The position numbers and the translations under genes are program-made. From the NCBI GenBank assembly GCA_903825095.1, contig CAIJZF010000248.1:13393-77392 (forward strand): 64,000 nt of DNA. The letters are read 5' to 3'. How positions within the stretch are numbered: the stretch's first letter is position 1; the number at the start of each line of letters is the position of its first letter. Shown piece after piece: positions 37,604 through 45,457 of the stretch. The DNA comes from an uncultured Bacteroidota bacterium (GTDB taxonomy: Bacteria > Bacteroidota > Bacteroidia > Chitinophagales > Chitinophagaceae). The notes under the pieces were generated by a model. The model made no database searches and was not told where the DNA came from. It worked only from the letters and a program-made list of their open reading frames with translations.

Positions 37604-37868
37604 ATGTTATTGCGGTCACACAACATATTGTGATTGTGGTCCACTAGAAGAAAAGCCAGAATCACAAAATAATACATTATACGTAGTAACTGCTTATCGT
37701 TGGGGTGATATTGAACAGCATGGTTATGTTGTTGGCATATATAGCAGCCATGAAAACGCTACAAACGCATCCAAAATAGAATACATCAACCGTGGTGGAA
37801 AATATGAATGCCAAATAACAGAACATGAATTAAATTTTATAGAAACATACTATGATATCACGGATTAA
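37590..37868 (+). CDS. Hypothetical protein with Cys cluster, 92 residues
   Basis: Begins MEQIKCYCGHTTYCDCG: four cysteines plus a His that could bind zinc. The rest ('LYVVTAYRWGDIEQHGYVVG', 'GGKYECQI') matches a small phage protein family of unknown function. It overlaps the next gene by 17 bases. Confidence 0.75.
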   Translation: MEQIKCYCGHTTYCDCGPLEEKPESQNNTLYVVTAYRWGDIEQHGYVVGIYSSHENATNASKIEYINRGGKYECQITEHELNFIETYYDITD

Positions 37869-38154
37869 AATAGGTAATTTCAGAGCATCATTTGTTTTGA
37901 GACACCGATGGGAAAAAGGCAATGGTATATCAAACTACACCTCAACCCAAATGAGAAAAGAATGGAACCTCGGTATTTGGGCAAAGAAAAATAAAGTAGT
38001 TGGTCAAGTTAAAAAAGGCAAAGACCGTGACACGACCATAGAGGAAACCTTTAATGAGGTTAATCTTGTAAACAATTACATGATTGGATTAAATTTAATT
38101 GTATGTAAAGTTTGGGTAGACTTTACTTTTAAACCAACATTTGGAAAAAAATAA
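37852..38154 (+). CDS. Hypothetical protein, 100 residues
   Basis: Basic protein; 'LGIWAKKNKVVGQVKKGKD' and 'VNNYMIGLNLIVCKVWVDF' are conserved-looking segments seen in related phage hypotheticals. No known function. Single-base promoter context absent, so expressed with the upstream operon. Confidence 0.72.
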   Translation: MISRIKIGNFRASFVLRHRWEKGNGISNYTSTQMRKEWNLGIWAKKNKVVGQVKKGKDRDTTIEETFNEVNLVNNYMIGLNLIVCKVWVDFTFKPTFGKK

Positions 38155-38158
38155 AATT

Positions 38159-38437
38159 ATGGAATTCAGAATACAAATCAAAGAACAACGAAACGGGACA
38201 AAACGATATATTCCCCAAGTTGGAACCCCACGTTTACGAATAGGTAAATTTGATTTTCTACCTATTGGATGGGAAAACATAATTAAATCTGGTTGGGGCT
38301 ATATGTCGGCTCAATTAATGTATGAATCTCACTCTACAGAGCAAGATGCACTCGATATCATCGAAGGATATAAAAAATACCTTATTGAAGAAGAAGGTAG
38401 AGAAACCAAAAAAACCACTTACAAACCCGTAAAATGA
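38159..38437 (+). CDS. Hypothetical protein, 92 residues
   Basis: Start placed 4 bases after the previous stop (AATTATG). Begins MEFRIQIKEQRNGTKRYIPQ; a beta-strand N-terminus and a helical charged C-terminus. Overlaps the next start by 4 bases. Confidence 0.73.
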   Translation: MEFRIQIKEQRNGTKRYIPQVGTPRLRIGKFDFLPIGWENIIKSGWGYMSAQLMYESHSTEQDALDIIEGYKKYLIEEEGRETKKTTYKPVK

Positions 38438-38694
38438 AAAAACACTGTAGAATATTCCCCTACCAACTCATCCATGATGATAATCTAAAGGACATGCGTA
38501 ATGAATCATTTGAACGTGGATATAAAACCGCTAAACGTGATTCAATTGAATTTTTAACCGACAAACAGAAATTAGACTGCAGATCATTAACTGGAGATGA
38601 ATGGGAAATGGTAATAAAGTTTCTAGAGAAATATAATCTCCAATTTGGCTACGATGTTTCCAGTGGTGGTTTCTATGTCCTAAAAACCAAATAA
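38434..38694 (+). CDS. Hypothetical protein, 86 residues
   Basis: Begins MKKHCRIFPYQLIHDDNLKD; helical centre and C-terminal 'YDVSSGGFYVLKTK'. No recognised family. ATGA coupling with the previous gene. Confidence 0.7.
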   Translation: MKKHCRIFPYQLIHDDNLKDMRNESFERGYKTAKRDSIEFLTDKQKLDCRSLTGDEWEMVIKFLEKYNLQFGYDVSSGGFYVLKTK

Positions 38695-38695
38695 C

Positions 38696-38884
38696 ATGGC
38701 AATAATCCTAAGTTTACTTTCCATAATTATCAGTATAGCCACTATTATAATGAATATAAGGTATGCAAGAATTGAAAATGAAAGATATCAAGAGGCTCTC
38801 AAAACTCCGGGAACTCATTTTAACAATGAAGGTCAAACCAATGTCTCAAAAAGAATATACCTCGACCCGACTAAACGCTTATAA
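38696..38884 (+). CDS. Small membrane-anchored protein, 62 residues
   Basis: One N-terminal hydrophobic helix (MAIILSLLSIIISIATIIMN), then a soluble charged part. Probably inner-membrane with the tail in the cytoplasm. Last gene before the late region. Confidence 0.68.
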   Translation: MAIILSLLSIIISIATIIMNIRYARIENERYQEALKTPGTHFNNEGQTNVSKRIYLDPTKRL

Positions 38885-38904
38885 AGCGGTAAGATAGGGG
38901 TATA

Positions 38905-38914
38905 TACGTATCTT
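38905..38914 (+). promoter_or_regulatory. Promoter element variant TACGTATCTT
   Basis: Followed directly by TGTAG, giving TATCTTTG, which equals the Bacteroidetes -7 consensus TAnnTTTG. It links the phage element to the host promoter type. About 82 bases before the small gene at 38997. Confidence 0.5.
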
Positions 38915-38973
38915 TGTAGTTAGGGATGGGGTAAGCATCTGCACATAGGTTTAAAAGAACTTGGTTACCTGAA

Positions 38974-38983
38974 ATATTTATAT
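38974..38983 (+). promoter_or_regulatory. Late-type motif ATATTTATAT
   Basis: Matches the late motif at 9 of 10 positions; 13 bases before the ATG at 38997. Confidence 0.4.
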
Positions 38984-38996
38984 TATATTGGTGGCT

Positions 38997-39104
38997 ATGC
39001 TTTTAAAACTTTTATCTATACCTTTTTTATTTGCCGTTGGGTCTTTAGGGATCGTGGCTTGTGCTATATTTGAGTTGGTTAATATATTTATCAATAAACA
39101 ATAA
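38997..39104 (+). CDS. Tiny membrane peptide, 35 residues
   Basis: MLLKLLSIPFLFAVGSLGIV and then a second hydrophobic stretch ending in NKQ. Its stop overlaps the next start (TAATG). Could be a small holin-like or anchoring peptide, but there is no specific support. Confidence 0.55.
   Translation: MLLKLLSIPFLFAVGSLGIVACAIFELVNIFINKQ
39084..39093 (+). promoter_or_regulatory. Late-type motif ATATTTATCA
   Basis: Inside the preceding tiny gene, 10 bases before the fibre-protein start at 39104. Confidence 0.5.
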
Positions 39105-40207
39105 TGGCTTCTACAACTTATACTGCTGCTCAATTATATGGTACTCAAGGTGGAGGTACTTCATCAATTAATTTATCTTCAAGTGTACAATATCTTTTTT
39201 CAATAGATAGTACTTCGGGTTCTTCTTATTTTACAATGGAAACAGTTCGTGACTATGTAGGAACTACTCCTAGAAATACTTCGGGATCATATTTTACAAA
39301 TGGGGTGGCTAATAGAGTTATTTCAGATTATATTGCAGGTTTTTCAACTACAACTTCTCCTTATAATTCATTTACTTTTACTCCTGCTACTAATGTTACA
39401 GGATCAACTCTTATGTTGAGGGGGACGGGTGGTGTTTCTTTAACTATTTTCAACCCACTTTCTTTATTTGCTGCGGGTGAAAAAGGTGTATGGTTTGATC
39501 CCACGGATATAAAAACATTATTTCAAGATGCTGCAGGTACAATTCCAGTAACCGCTTACGGACAAAAAGTAGGTAGAATTTTAGATAAATCGGGAAATAA
39601 TAACCATGCAACCCAAGCAACCACCGCTCTACAACCTACATACCAAATTGATAATGAAGGAAATCCAAACTTAACATTTTTAGGTTCTTATACTCAATTA
39701 GCAACTTCTGCTATTGATTTCACTACTACTGCTCAAATGATGGTTGGTGTTGGATTAAATGTAGTTGGGTCTGCTTCAGCAGCAGCCGCTATTGAATTAG
39801 GAACCGATGTTAATTCAGTTAATGGATCATTTTTATTTGGTGCTCCTAGTTCAACAGCTGATCATAGTTTATATTTGCGTGGAACTTCTACTATTGCTGC
39901 GCGTATAGATAATGTTGTGGATGGAGATGATATTATGGTTGGGTTATTTGATATATCCCAAGCAACTAAAGAATTAGAGTTGATTCCACGTTTAAATAGG
40001 GTCCAATTATCTGGTTCTCAAATTACTTGGACAGGTACAGATGCCGGTACAGGAAATTTTGGAAATTTACCTTTATTTATAGGAGCTCGCAGTGGAGGGA
40101 CACTTCCATTTCAAGGAAAAATATATCAAGTAATAGTTAGAGGGGCTTTAACTAATGCAAGTGATGTAACTCAAACAGAAAATCTAATAGATTCTAAGCT
40201 AGATTAA
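39104..40207 (+). CDS. Lectin-like phage tail/fibre protein
   Basis: A 367-residue Ser/Thr/Gly-rich structural protein. Residues about 125-180 contain 'GVWFDPTDIKTLFQDAAGTI' and 'GRILDKSGNNNHATQAT', the start of a concanavalin/LamG-type module frequent in phage receptor-binding proteins. The C-terminal 200 residues look like the beta-sandwich ('ELIPRLNRVQLSGSQITW', 'LPLFIGARSGG'). It probably binds a host surface glycan. Confidence 0.82.
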   Translation: MASTTYTAAQLYGTQGGGTSSINLSSSVQYLFSIDSTSGSSYFTMETVRDYVGTTPRNTSGSYFTNGVANRVISDYIAGFSTTTSPYNSFTFTPATNVTGSTLMLRGTGGVSLTIFNPLSLFAAGEKGVWFDPTDIKTLFQDAAGTIPVTAYGQKVGRILDKSGNNNHATQATTALQPTYQIDNEGNPNLTFLGSYTQLATSAIDFTTTAQMMVGVGLNVVGSASAAAAIELGTDVNSVNGSFLFGAPSSTADHSLYLRGTSTIAARIDNVVDGDDIMVGLFDISQATKELELIPRLNRVQLSGSQITWTGTDAGTGNFGNLPLFIGARSGGTLPFQGKIYQVIVRGALTNASDVTQTENLIDSKLD

Positions 40208-40233
40208 GAAATCCTTGGCTTATTGACCTTTTA

Positions 40234-40243
40234 TTCGTATACT
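40234..40243 (+). promoter_or_regulatory. Promoter element variant TTCGTATACT with TTGGC box
   Basis: TTGGC upstream (TTG ends 40217) lies 20 bases before TATACT, as in the two-box copies. Followed by TATAAATAAA; 27 bases before the ATG at 40271. Confidence 0.6.
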
Positions 40244-40270
40244 ATGGGTATAAATAAAAAAATAAAGGTT

Positions 40271-40582
40271 ATGAAAAATGTATTTGAGAATATTGAAGAA
40301 ATCCAAACAAAAGAACAAGCAGAAGCTCGTATCAAAGAAGTTAAAGGTCAAATCCGTAAACTAGAAATTGCAGTTATTGCAATTGGTTTGATCGGTTTAT
40401 CTCTCATCGTACTCCCATTTCTTGGAATCCTAGCATTCAATGTATTGTCTGTATTGGCTATCCTTGGAGGAGCAGCGTTGATTGTAAAAGCATTTAAGGA
40501 AGGAGAAATTCTCGAGACAGAGAAATTTTTTCTCCTAATTATTTTTTCAAACAATAAAAACGATGAAGATGGAAAACAGTGA
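40271..40582 (+). CDS. Membrane protein with N-terminal coiled coil, 103 residues
   Basis: Start after the AAAGGTT leader; the longer frame from 40223 runs through the promoter. Residues 1-35 are a charged helix, followed by two hydrophobic segments (about 37-80) and a polar tail. Probably inner membrane. Overlaps the next gene by 20 bases. Confidence 0.72.
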   Translation: MKNVFENIEEIQTKEQAEARIKEVKGQIRKLEIAVIAIGLIGLSLIVLPFLGILAFNVLSVLAILGGAALIVKAFKEGEILETEKFFLLIIFSNNKNDEDGKQ

Positions 40583-40811
40583 GTTTAAACCAAGTAGAAA
40601 GATTACAACTGCAGATGGAACAATCATGTATATGTTTGATGGTAAACTCCACAACTGGGAAGGTCCAGCTTTAATTCCAGAAGGTAATACTCGCAAACGT
40701 GAATATTATATTAACGGAATTCAAATGAGTGAAATTCAATGGAAAGAAGCTCTTAAAGGTAGAGAAGGTTTACCTTGGTACAAGGGAGCAGGTGCAAAAG
40801 CGCGATTTTAA
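40563..40811 (+). CDS. Conserved phage hypothetical protein, 82 residues
   Basis: 'DGKLHNWEGPALIPEGNTRK' and 'REYYINGIQMSEIQWKEALK' and 'REGLPWYK' match a small family I know from T4-like phages of aquatic bacteria; function unknown. The repeat-like 'G-x-x-H-x-x-x-G-P-A' recalls MORN repeats. Start ATG at 40563 or 40569. Confidence 0.78.
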   Translation: MKMENSEFKPSRKITTADGTIMYMFDGKLHNWEGPALIPEGNTRKREYYINGIQMSEIQWKEALKGREGLPWYKGAGAKARF

Positions 40812-40828
40812 CACGTAAAATAAAGGTT

Positions 40829-41299
40829 ATGTCTATTAAAAAAATTGATGAGCTTACAGCTCACACATATGTTCCTGTAGAGGAAGATTTCACAAAATCA
40901 GAACCAGCATTTTTTACAGTTACTCCGGATCCAAACGATCCGGAATGGGATAAAGTAACCTATTACACTGCTCGAAGAACAAACATGTATGAAAATAGAG
41001 AAGGTGAAGGAGATTCTTGGGTTTATATATTAGCTAATAAAACAATGCCTAACCTTGTTAAAATTGGTTTCACAGCAAAAACACCAGATAAACGCGCAGA
41101 ACAAATTTCTCGCGGAACCGGGGTACCTGTCAAATTTACCGTTGAATACGCGCTTAAATGCTTTAATGGTCACGCGTTAGAAAGTGAAATTCACAAAAGT
41201 TTACATTCATATCGTGTTAATAATGATAGAGAATTTTTCCAAATATCGCTTGATGAAGCTAAACGTGTAATTGATTTTTTAGGGAAACGGTACATATAA
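40829..41299 (+). CDS. GIY-YIG-type nuclease, T5orf172/Mug113 domain
   Basis: 156 residues with the start after an AAAGGTT leader. The C-terminal half 'SWVYILANKTMPNLVKIGFT' and 'PDKRAEQISRGTGVPVKF', with 'ALESEIHKSLHSYRVNNDRE' later, matches the Mug113/T5orf172 domain of the GIY-YIG superfamily (Y-I-L then V-K-I-G, catalytic Arg and Glu). It may be a homing or repair nuclease. Confidence 0.85.
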   Translation: MSIKKIDELTAHTYVPVEEDFTKSEPAFFTVTPDPNDPEWDKVTYYTARRTNMYENREGEGDSWVYILANKTMPNLVKIGFTAKTPDKRAEQISRGTGVPVKFTVEYALKCFNGHALESEIHKSLHSYRVNNDREFFQISLDEAKRVIDFLGKRYI

Positions 41300-41300
41300 C

Positions 41301-41310
41301 ATATTTATCA
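41301..41310 (+). promoter_or_regulatory. Late-type motif ATATTTATCA
   Basis: 6 bases before the ATG at 41317; same sequence as the copy at 39084. Confidence 0.5.
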
Positions 41311-41316
41311 ACAAAA

Positions 41317-41754
41317 ATGGCATTAGATAATATATTTTCTTTATTTGGATTTCCTGACAAGGATGATGAGGAAAGGAAAAAATTAGAGGCTGAGTTAGAT
41401 ATCTTTAAGGAAACACCCCATTTTAAATTGGGTATGTTCCATAAGTTGATAATGAATGGAAATTTATTTTCAAAACAAGTTGTAAAGTTTTTTGCTAAAG
41501 CAGATCCTGGATTGGACATAAAAGGGATTGACCAAGCAGGTGAATATATGATGTACATCAGAGCTTGGTTTTGGATTGAGCAAGTTAAACTTAGAAAGAA
41601 GGAATGGAAAGAAGCCCTAAAGCAATATTCCAATGAGGAATTTGTTGTATCAATAAAGCTGTCTATTAATTACTTTGAAAGTACAGAAGAATATGAAAAA
41701 TGTGCGCATTTGAAAAAAATCCAAGACTTTGTTGAAAAGAACTTGGCTAAGTAA
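41317..41754 (+). CDS. Hypothetical protein, 145 residues
   Basis: A helical, charged protein (MALDNIFSLFGFPDKDDEER) with Trp-rich 'MMYIRAWFWIEQVKLRKKEW'. Preceded by a late-type motif, so probably expressed late; no family recognised. Confidence 0.72.
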   Translation: MALDNIFSLFGFPDKDDEERKKLEAELDIFKETPHFKLGMFHKLIMNGNLFSKQVVKFFAKADPGLDIKGIDQAGEYMMYIRAWFWIEQVKLRKKEWKEALKQYSNEEFVVSIKLSINYFESTEEYEKCAHLKKIQDFVEKNLAK

Positions 41755-41840
41755 AAGAAAGTTATTACCTTCAATTATATTTTGATTTTAAAATTATTAG
41801 AATATAAAAGGAAAAAATTAAATAATCAAATAAAACAAAA

Positions 41841-42008
41841 ATGAGAAATAAAGAATTATTATTGAGACGGGTAGAGTCTCTAGAAAGTAAATTGAAACGT
41901 ATGAGAAACGTTTTAAATGAAAGAAATGTTGAAGCCGCAAGAGAAGTTTTGCAAGAAATTTTAGAATTGAGGGATGATATCCAATCAATTGTTGAACGTG
42001 AAGATTAA
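41841..42008 (+). CDS. Small coiled-coil protein, 55 residues
   Basis: MRNKELLLRRVESLESKLKR..., a single charged helix with heptad-type leucines. It has an A-rich leader and is followed 18 bases later by the HD-domain gene. Probably oligomeric; function unknown. Confidence 0.65.
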   Translation: MRNKELLLRRVESLESKLKRMRNVLNERNVEAAREVLQEILELRDDIQSIVERED

Positions 42009-42026
42009 TTAAAATAAATAAAAGTT

Positions 42027-42821
42027 ATGAATTTGACACCCGAACAAATCCAAGACAATTGGAATGAATTATTATCTTACATTGAGGATTACATTGAACA
42101 ACCTCGTAAAGATAAATTATTAGAATTTTATGAGCAATATGCAGACCGTTTAATGTTAATGCCTGCCGCGCATAAAAAAGAATATCATAATGCTTTCCCC
42201 GGAGGATATGTAGAACATGTTTTACGTGTTATTCGATGTGCTATTAAGCAGGCTGAACTGTGGAATGATGAAGGATGTGACATGTCTACTTTTACAATTG
42301 AAGAACTAGTATTCTCAGCCCTGAATCATGATTTAGGTAAAATGGGGAGTGAAGATGAAGAATCATATATCCCTCAGACCGATAATTGGAGACGTGAAAA
42401 ATTAGGAGAGGATTATATGTTTAATACTAAAGTTCCATTTGCATCAGTCCCAGATCGAGGATTATTTATGCTTCAGTCACATGGTATTTCTTATACCTTT
42501 AATGAAATGATTGCTATTCAGACACATGATGGTTTATATGATAAGGCAAACGAGAAATATTTAATGTCTTATATGCCAGAACAAAAACCAAGAACTTCAT
42601 TACCTTTTATATTACATCAGGCCGATTTGATGGCAGCACGTATCGAATTTGAACGGGAATGGTTACCTAAGTTAAAAGAAAACAAAAAATCCGTGGATGC
42701 CGGAAAAGGGAATTTTACATTGGGGAATAAACCCAACATGTCTAAAAAGACATCAACCAAAACAAAAGCACTCGGATCATTTAAGAGTGACAGTTTAAAA
42801 AATATGTTAGACAGCTTATGA
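42027..42821 (+). CDS. HD-domain phosphohydrolase
   Basis: 264 residues. Metal ligands visible: His54 and His64 in 'YHNAFPGGYVEHVLRVIR', the HD pair His101-Asp102 in 'SALNHDLGKM', and a later His/Asp in 'HQADLMAARIEFE'. The layout fits HD superfamily nucleases or nucleotide phosphohydrolases (e.g. YhaM type); the substrate is unclear. A basic C-terminal tail of about 60 residues may bind nucleic acid. It overlaps the next gene by 4 bases. Confidence 0.85.
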   Translation: MNLTPEQIQDNWNELLSYIEDYIEQPRKDKLLEFYEQYADRLMLMPAAHKKEYHNAFPGGYVEHVLRVIRCAIKQAELWNDEGCDMSTFTIEELVFSALNHDLGKMGSEDEESYIPQTDNWRREKLGEDYMFNTKVPFASVPDRGLFMLQSHGISYTFNEMIAIQTHDGLYDKANEKYLMSYMPEQKPRTSLPFILHQADLMAARIEFEREWLPKLKENKKSVDAGKGNFTLGNKPNMSKKTSTKTKALGSFKSDSLKNMLDSL

Positions 42822-43102
42822 CAACAATAGTAATTAGTATATTAGCAGTAACAGTAGTGATTCTAGGATTCACAACTTATAATCTTCTTCGTAAAAATGA
42901 AAAACAAGAAGATATTGTAGCCGGTTATTTAGTTTACCTAGATAATTTATCCCGCACAATCGAAGTTTCAGAAAAGAAATTAAAGGAACTAGATCGTGGT
43001 GGTGTATTTGAAAAAGACGACGAAGTTGGGGTTATATTTCAATCAATTTTAAAAATTCAAGAAATCCTCAATGACTTCAATCTTAGAAAAATCAATAACT
43101 AA
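42818..43102 (+). CDS. Small membrane-anchored protein, 94 residues
   Basis: An N-terminal transmembrane helix (TTIVISILAVTVVILGFTTY), then a helical cytoplasmic part with 'VIFQSILKIQEILNDFNLRK'. Coupled to the HD gene by ATGA. A role in anchoring is guessed only. Confidence 0.72.
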   Translation: MTTIVISILAVTVVILGFTTYNLLRKNEKQEDIVAGYLVYLDNLSRTIEVSEKKLKELDRGGVFEKDDEVGVIFQSILKIQEILNDFNLRKINN

Positions 43103-43103
43103 A

Positions 43104-43808
43104 ATGCCCAAAAAGAAAGTTAGCAAAAACTATTTCACTCAAGAAACTGAGGATGCTATCGTTCTGTACAATAATACTAGTGACTTTAAATTGAGAAGTC
43201 AAATATATGAAGAAAAGATTCATTATGCTTTCTTTAAACTAACTCAGAATATAATCCACACATTTAAGTTTTATCATACTGAGGTTAGTGATTTAGAGCA
43301 TTTACAACATGAAATTATAGTATTTTTACTATCTAAAATACATTTGTTTGATCCTAGCAAAGGTGCCAAAGCATATTCTTACTTTGGTACCATTGTTAAA
43401 CGTTGGTGTATCCTTTATAACGATAAAAATTATAAAAGTAAAATCCGTAAAGTATCAACTGATGAATTGTTAAAAGATGATACACATTCATATACAATAG
43501 AACCATCAAATTCAAACGATAAATTGTCTATATTTATGGATGAGTACGTAGAATTTGTTAGTATCAACATATATAAACTCTTTCCTAAAGAATACGATGC
43601 CAAGATTGCAGATGCAATTTTAGAGTTGTTTCGTAAACGAGAATCAATCGACGTATTCAATAAAAAAGCCCTATACATCTACATTCATGAAATGATCCCA
43701 GATGCTAAAACTCCTAAAATTACTAAAATAGCGGGTATTTTATATGGAGTATTTAAAAAAAATTATTTATTCTATTTAGAACAGGGATATACGAGTTTTC
43801 AACTCTAG
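43104..43808 (+). CDS. gp55-like sigma factor for late transcription
   Basis: 234 residues from the ATG at 43104, one base after the previous stop (a longer start at 43071 overlaps it). 'DLEHLQHEIIVFLLSKIHLF', 'DPSKGAKAYSYFGTIVKRWC' and 'NKNY/KSKIRKVS' follow the sigma region-2 layout of T4 gp55 (helix, 'F-D-x-x-K-x-x-x-x-A-Y', basic stretch). Gp55 directs RNA polymerase to late promoters with the sliding clamp. Baseplate genes with late-type motifs follow directly, which fits. C-terminal region of about 110 residues is longer than in T4. Confidence 0.75.
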   Translation: MPKKKVSKNYFTQETEDAIVLYNNTSDFKLRSQIYEEKIHYAFFKLTQNIIHTFKFYHTEVSDLEHLQHEIIVFLLSKIHLFDPSKGAKAYSYFGTIVKRWCILYNDKNYKSKIRKVSTDELLKDDTHSYTIEPSNSNDKLSIFMDEYVEFVSINIYKLFPKEYDAKIADAILELFRKRESIDVFNKKALYIYIHEMIPDAKTPKITKIAGILYGVFKKNYLFYLEQGYTSFQL

Positions 43809-43817
43809 TAATTTCCT

Positions 43818-43826
43818 ATATTTATA
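43818..43826 (+). promoter_or_regulatory. Late-type motif ATATTTATA
   Basis: In TTTCCTATATTTATACCC, 15 bases before the ATG at 43842. A close copy with CCTATATTTATAACC lies at 46571. Confidence 0.55.
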
Positions 43827-43841
43827 CCCAAAAATACTTAT

Positions 43842-44180
43842 ATGAGTAATTTAGAATCAAACGTTTGGGGTAAGAAGAAGTTTTCTGATATCCTCAAAGA
43901 AATATACGATAATCAAAAGAAAAAAGAAGTCCAAATATCTGCTTTGATAGGTGAGTTAAAACCACTCATCAACGATATTGGTGATGCTACATTAATAGTT
44001 CCACTTATTAAAGAATATATGGAGTTAGGAATTAAAAATGATGAGCAATTAGTTAAAATGGCTACCATCATTCAACGTGCTGTTGCATCTAATAAATCAG
44101 AAGATGAATCATTTGGAATGACCGAAGACGAAAAAGCACAATTGTTATCTGAAGTTAAGAAATTTAACCCACAAGGATAA
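43842..44180 (+). CDS. Hypothetical structural or assembly protein, 112 residues
   Basis: Helical protein (MSNLESNVWGKKKFSDILKE) directly upstream of the baseplate spike gene, whose start shares its last base. Similar small genes in T4-like phages act in baseplate assembly, but I cannot assign one. Confidence 0.72.
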   Translation: MSNLESNVWGKKKFSDILKEIYDNQKKKEVQISALIGELKPLINDIGDATLIVPLIKEYMELGIKNDEQLVKMATIIQRAVASNKSEDESFGMTEDEKAQLLSEVKKFNPQG

Positions 44181-45457
44181 TGTCTCTTTTAAAAACAGGT
44201 ATAACTAATTCTACTAGAGGGACATCTCCAACACCTAATACAGGTAATGCCCAAGATCAAATCAATGGTTTGAAAGGGCAAATGGTTGCCGCTAGGGTAA
44301 TTGATATTGTTTTAGACGAAAACCACCCTAAATTTAACGATGTAGGACAATGGAATGGTATAGGAGCTCTATTTTATGAATTTGTTAACAGTTCAGGTAC
44401 AACTTCTAATTTATCATATGCATTGCCATATGACTCTCAACAGAAAACGTATCCATTGGTTAATGAAATAGTATTGTTATTTTCTCTTCCTAATCAACAG
44501 ATGGGAATTAATACTGCTAATCAATCATATTTTTATTTAAAACCATTAGGAGTTTGGAATCATCCACATCACGATGCATATCCAAATCTAGTAAAATCTA
44601 ACAATCCCAAACAATCACAAGATTATAAAGCAACAAATAATGGAGTTGTAAGGAGAGTAACAGATAATTCAACTGAAATAGATTTAAATAGTCCTGTAAA
44701 TCCATCACAAAATACATTTGTTGAAAAATCAAACATTCACCCATTGATGCCCTATATGGGAGATTCATTAATAGAAGGTAGATATGGACAAAGTATTCGC
44801 TTTGGTAGTACGGCTAAATCTAAAAGTCAAATAAGCAATAATTGGTCTTCTGCAGGAAATAATGGTGATCCAATTACAATTTTTCGTAATGGACAACCAA
44901 CTACTGTAAGTGATCAAGGATGGATCCCAATAACTGAAGATATAAATAAAGATTTATCCTCAGTTTACTTAACATCTTATCAAAAAATCCCATTCAGTAT
45001 AGCAAATGAAAATTTTGTTTCCTATACTACACTACCTACAACTCCAGCATCATATGCTAATCCTCAAATTATACTTAATTCAAGTAGGATAGTTATAAAT
45101 GCAAGTACTGATAGTGTTTTAATTAGTGGCCAAACCTCAGTTGGTATATCTTCAAATGGAAGTGTTAATATAGAATCCACCAGTGAAATAAATTTAGCTA
45201 GTAAATTACTTAAATTAGGAGGTAAAAACGCTAATCAATCAGTTTTAAGAGGAGATGAAACTATAGGATATTTAAAAATATTAATCACCGAACTACAAAA
45301 TTTAGCTGAGGCTTTAAAAGTAGTTCAAGATTGGCCATCTGGAGCACCCGCCCCTAACCCAGTTATATTAACAACAGCTAATTCTGCTTTAAAAGTTTTT
45401 GAAAATGTTTACAATGAAATAGATAGTGTTAAATCTAAAATAGTAAAAACATTATGA
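44180..45457 (+). CDS. Baseplate central spike / hub protein, gp5-like
   Basis: 425 residues. N-terminal region includes an OB-fold-type segment ('ARVIDIVLDENHPKF', 'YPLVNEIVLLF'); 'LIEGRYGQSIRFGST' is typical of spike proteins. Residues about 295-345 form a run of short beta-strands (N-S-S-R-I-V-I-N, S-V-L-I-S, V-N-I-E-S) like the needle beta-helix of gp5/VgrG-type spikes. No lysozyme domain is visible. It would form the membrane-piercing tip. Confidence 0.82.
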   Translation: MSLLKTGITNSTRGTSPTPNTGNAQDQINGLKGQMVAARVIDIVLDENHPKFNDVGQWNGIGALFYEFVNSSGTTSNLSYALPYDSQQKTYPLVNEIVLLFSLPNQQMGINTANQSYFYLKPLGVWNHPHHDAYPNLVKSNNPKQSQDYKATNNGVVRRVTDNSTEIDLNSPVNPSQNTFVEKSNIHPLMPYMGDSLIEGRYGQSIRFGSTAKSKSQISNNWSSAGNNGDPITIFRNGQPTTVSDQGWIPITEDINKDLSSVYLTSYQKIPFSIANENFVSYTTLPTTPASYANPQIILNSSRIVINASTDSVLISGQTSVGISSNGSVNIESTSEINLASKLLKLGGKNANQSVLRGDETIGYLKILITELQNLAEALKVVQDWPSGAPAPNPVILTTANSALKVFENVYNEIDSVKSKIVKTL

